Shown here: positions 5,144 to 6,542 of the stretch, piece by piece
Layout: each line of letters starts with the position of its first letter
How positions within the stretch are numbered: the stretch's first letter is position 1
Assembly: GCA_001816835.1 (NCBI GenBank)
Contig: MHDB01000042.1
Location: 1-6,542, forward strand
DNA length: 6,542 nt
Reading direction: 5' to 3'
DNA from: Candidatus Woykebacteria bacterium RIFCSPLOWO2_01_FULL_43_14
GTDB lineage: Bacteria; Patescibacteriota; Microgenomatia; Woykebacterales; 2-01-FULL-43-14
Position numbers and translations under genes: made by a program
The notes under the pieces: model-generated
Told to the model about the DNA's origin: nothing
What the model saw: only the letters and a program-made list of their open reading frames with translations
Databases searched by the model: none

Positions 5144-5161
5144 CGCCTATAACTATATAAT
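5133..5161 (+). promoter_or_regulatory. Promoter of the HD-domain gene
   Basis: TTGACT (5133-5138) and a perfect TATAAT (5156-5161) are exactly 17 bases apart, making this the closest match to sigma-70 consensus in the window. Transcription would begin near 5168, leaving a short leader that includes AAAGG (5174-5178), 7 bases before the ATG. A second purine stretch AGGAG touches the ATG and is too close to act as the ribosome binding site. Confidence 0.8.
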
Positions 5162-5185
5162 TCCGACATTCAGAAAGGCCAGGAG

Positions 5186-6313
5186 ATGCGTACGGAAGAG
5201 GCCCGACTCGAAGAGCTGGAGAGAATCGCTAGAGACTTTAATCAGTCAGGCACTTTAACAAGCGGTGTTGTTTCTAAAGAAGACGTCCGAAGAGCGTGGG
5301 ATTTTTTCGTTCAGGCTGCAAGAGCAACCCGGCCAAAAGTCTGGTCGAGTTACTTTGACCATATCTTATCCGCCCTCAATCTAGGTACAAGTCTAGCAGG
5401 TTTCCTCAAACGCTTGGGATTTGACATTGATATAAACATGGTCAGGTTTCACCTAATAATTCACGATATCGGCAGGTTGGTCTACCCAGATAAGTACTTT
5501 GAAAACGACCGCTTAGCCACCGAAATATACGAGCTAATGGGGATTCCTGAGCCCATTCTTAGACATTCACCACACTTAAGTGAGATTTTAAATTTCGCTG
5601 CTGATTTAGGTTTTACCACCAAACAGGTTTCCGGAGAAGAACCCATCAGCGACCAGCAGCTTACTGCAGTTTGGGACTATTGGGACAGCCACTCCTTAGC
5701 CCACCACATTGTTAGCGTTGCTGACAATCTGGGTAAGGACGGTATCAGGACACCTGAGGAACTCTTTAACCTTGTAAGGACTTTATACGGGACCCAAACT
5801 CCAAGCGAGGGTGATGGTAAGGCCACTATCGTACCATCCGGAGCTTTTTTTCAAAATCAGGTAGTGACCTTAACCCTACACTTCCTCAGAGCGCTTGGGC
5901 TTGATTTCGAGTCACTGAGAGCAAAATTATCAAACCGGGGAGCAAAGTTCGTCTTGCTTTGTGGGGGTAGTGCGGCCAATCCACAAATCCCATTTAGCAC
6001 TTTGACCAGCGCCTGGAAAAATCTCAAGTTTGATATAGCACTCGTTGCCCACAAACCTGGAATGCTTATGGCAGAGTGCGAGTTGGTGAGAGAGTCGTTT
6101 GACGCAACTATCACAGAAGGGTTACCTCAAGGTTGGTCAGGGTTAACATCAAGAAAATCTGCTGTGTTGCTGCTTGGCAATTTTTTCGCAGAGGATGCAT
6201 TAGGGTCGCTAGGTCTATCAACTAACTCGCTTGGTTGGTGGTGTATTGTCTGCGTACTTGATCATCGAGGCAGCCTTGTTACGAGCTATGATTTGCCCTT
6301 AGACATTCCTTAA
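5186..6313 (+). CDS. HD-superfamily protein with an unassigned C-terminal domain
   Basis: The 375-residue soluble product has the ligand spacing of an HD-type metal-dependent phosphohydrolase: H59 (FDHILSALN), H93-D94 in HDIGRLVYP, and D180 in HHIVSVADNLGK. The surrounding histidines (H127, H130, H169, H173, H174) may add to the metal site. The substrate cannot be told from sequence; nucleotides or cyclic dinucleotides are common in the superfamily. Residues from about 254 form a second region beginning KFVLLCGGSAANP, with no family I recognise; the GG turn after a hydrophobic strand looks like the start of a Rossmann-like or nucleotide-binding fold, which is a guess. The ATG at 5186 fits the promoter and the AAAGG site 7 bases upstream. 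It is monocistronic, closed by a strong terminator, and divergent from the K+ channel gene with a shared operator-like site. Confidence 0.75.
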   Translation: MRTEEARLEELERIARDFNQSGTLTSGVVSKEDVRRAWDFFVQAARATRPKVWSSYFDHILSALNLGTSLAGFLKRLGFDIDINMVRFHLIIHDIGRLVYPDKYFENDRLATEIYELMGIPEPILRHSPHLSEILNFAADLGFTTKQVSGEEPISDQQLTAVWDYWDSHSLAHHIVSVADNLGKDGIRTPEELFNLVRTLYGTQTPSEGDGKATIVPSGAFFQNQVVTLTLHFLRALGLDFESLRAKLSNRGAKFVLLCGGSAANPQIPFSTLTSAWKNLKFDIALVAHKPGMLMAECELVRESFDATITEGLPQGWSGLTSRKSAVLLLGNFFAEDALGSLGLSTNSLGWWCIVCVLDHRGSLVTSYDLPLDIP

Positions 6314-6316
6314 CCA

Positions 6317-6355
6317 CCCGGTTTAACTCAAGTTAGACCGGGTTTCTTTGTTTTT
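6317..6355 (+). terminator. Intrinsic terminator of the HD-domain gene
   Basis: CCCGGTTTAACT (6317-6328) pairs with AGTTAGACCGGG (6331-6342) with a single G-U wobble, then comes a T-rich run (TTTCTTTGTTTTT, 6343-6355). The stem begins 3 bases after the stop codon. The T-run also supplies the -35 region of the next promoter. Confidence 0.9.
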
Positions 6356-6375
6356 GAAGCTAAGTTTGCTAAAAT
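6347..6375 (+). promoter_or_regulatory. Probable promoter of tRNA-Ser(CGA)
   Basis: TAAAAT (6370-6375) is a good -10 box. TTTGTT (6347-6352), 17 bases upstream, or TTGTTT one base later, is a weak -35 that overlaps the T-run of the preceding terminator. Transcription would begin about five bases before the mature tRNA. Confidence 0.5.
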
Positions 6376-6387
6376 AGACATAGCTCT

Positions 6388-6478
6388 GGAAGGGTACCGA
6401 AGTGGTTATAACGGCCCTGTTTCGAAAACAGGTGTTCGGGCAACCGAACCGTGGGTTCGAATCCCACCCCTTCCGCCA
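6388..6478 (+). tRNA. tRNA-Ser, anticodon CGA
   Basis: The 91-base class II tRNA has acceptor arms GGAAGGG/CCCTTCC, discriminator G and an encoded CCA (6476-6478). The anticodon stem CCTGT/ACAGG encloses TTCGAAA, with anticodon CGA at 6423-6425, so it reads UCG codons. The long variable arm is GTTCGG-GCAA-CCGAAC. The acceptor arms and T arm are identical to those of tRNA-Ser(GGA) at the other end of the window, and the two genes point outward. Confidence 0.97.
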
Positions 6479-6542
6479 CACTTCGCTGAAGCTTCGTGTG
6501 GCTGAAAGCCACACATAGTTAAACAGCGTGTGGTCTTTGACC
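6450..6542. repeat. Right copy of the 93-bp terminal inverted repeat
   Basis: This is the exact reverse complement of 4-96. It starts in the T arm of tRNA-Ser(CGA), covers the CCA end, and continues 64 bases beyond the tRNA. The downstream part contains the hairpin GTGTGGCTGAAAGCCACAC (6496-6514) and the beginning of a second one (GTGTGGTC-TTT-GACC, 6528-6542) that is cut by the window edge. CCACAC at 6476-6481, which contains the tRNA CCA, can also pair with GTGTGG at 6496-6501. Confidence 0.95.

Noticed and set aside
5857..6114. Minus-strand open frame of 85 codons within the HD-domain gene
   Set aside because: Antisense shadow of a gene with promoter, ribosome binding site and terminator on the other strand.
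6323..6514. Minus-strand open frame at the right edge
   Set aside because: Antisense of tRNA-Ser(CGA) (KGWDSNPRFGCPN) and of the terminal repeat; no promoter or ribosome binding site.
4..6542. Integrative element bounded by tRNA attachment sites
   Set aside because: Integrase-generated tRNA attachment sites are direct repeats; these are inverted, and no integrase or transposase is present.
4..6542. Linear plasmid or phage with terminal inverted repeats
   Set aside because: The content is cell-wall, tRNA and other housekeeping genes with no replication or structural genes; a repeat at contig edges is simpler.

Overview
The window looks like a piece of a small, compact bacterial genome, most likely a Candidate Phyla Radiation (Patescibacteria) lineage of the Microgenomates or Katanobacteria kind. 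This is an inference from gene content and style: a murL-murD2 pair for peptidoglycan glutamate, a DUF1653 protein, genes separated by very short gaps, starts with a -10 box directly upstream and no ribosome binding site, tRNA genes that encode their CCA end, and palindromic repeats, one of them inside a coding region. The genetic code appears standard, because one well-supported gene ends in TGA. The exact phylum cannot be fixed from the sequence alone.

Layout. The left edge holds part of a palindromic repeat that runs into the 3' end of a minus-strand tRNA-Ser(GGA). Then come, on the plus strand, a small four-helix membrane protein (257-664), murL (704-2128) and murD2 (2128-3357; stop and start overlap as TAATG). 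A minus-strand DUF1653 gene (3361-3582) converges on murD2 with 3 bases between the stop codons. A mostly non-coding stretch (3583-4095) carries a dispersed-type palindromic repeat, a tRNA-Arg(GCG) with its promoter, a perfect 26-bp palindrome and a strong promoter for a 77-residue orphan protein (4096-4329). A GC-rich stem structure (4350-4401) separates that gene from a convergent, minus-strand voltage-sensor potassium channel (4410-5090). The channel and a plus-strand HD-domain protein (5186-6313) are divergent, and their two -35 boxes lie in the two arms of one inverted repeat. A classic terminator, then a plus-strand tRNA-Ser(CGA), close the window.

How the genes relate. MurD2 is expected to add L-glutamate to UDP-MurNAc-L-Ala and MurL to epimerise that residue to D-glutamate, so the pair would replace the usual MurI plus MurD route. 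The channel and HD protein may be co-regulated through the shared inverted repeat. The remaining protein genes have no visible functional link.

Most unusual points: (1) the first and last 93 bases (4-96 and 6450-6542) are perfect inverted copies, each combining a tRNA-Ser 3' end with the same palindromic downstream sequence; (2) the murL reading frame contains an in-frame block of nested palindromes that shares a 12-mer with those ends, suggesting one repeat family that lands both next to tRNA genes and inside protein genes; (3) the divergent promoter pair with its symmetrical operator-like site. The two ends of the window lie in the same repeat, so the window may simply be a contig that stopped at an unresolved repeat.
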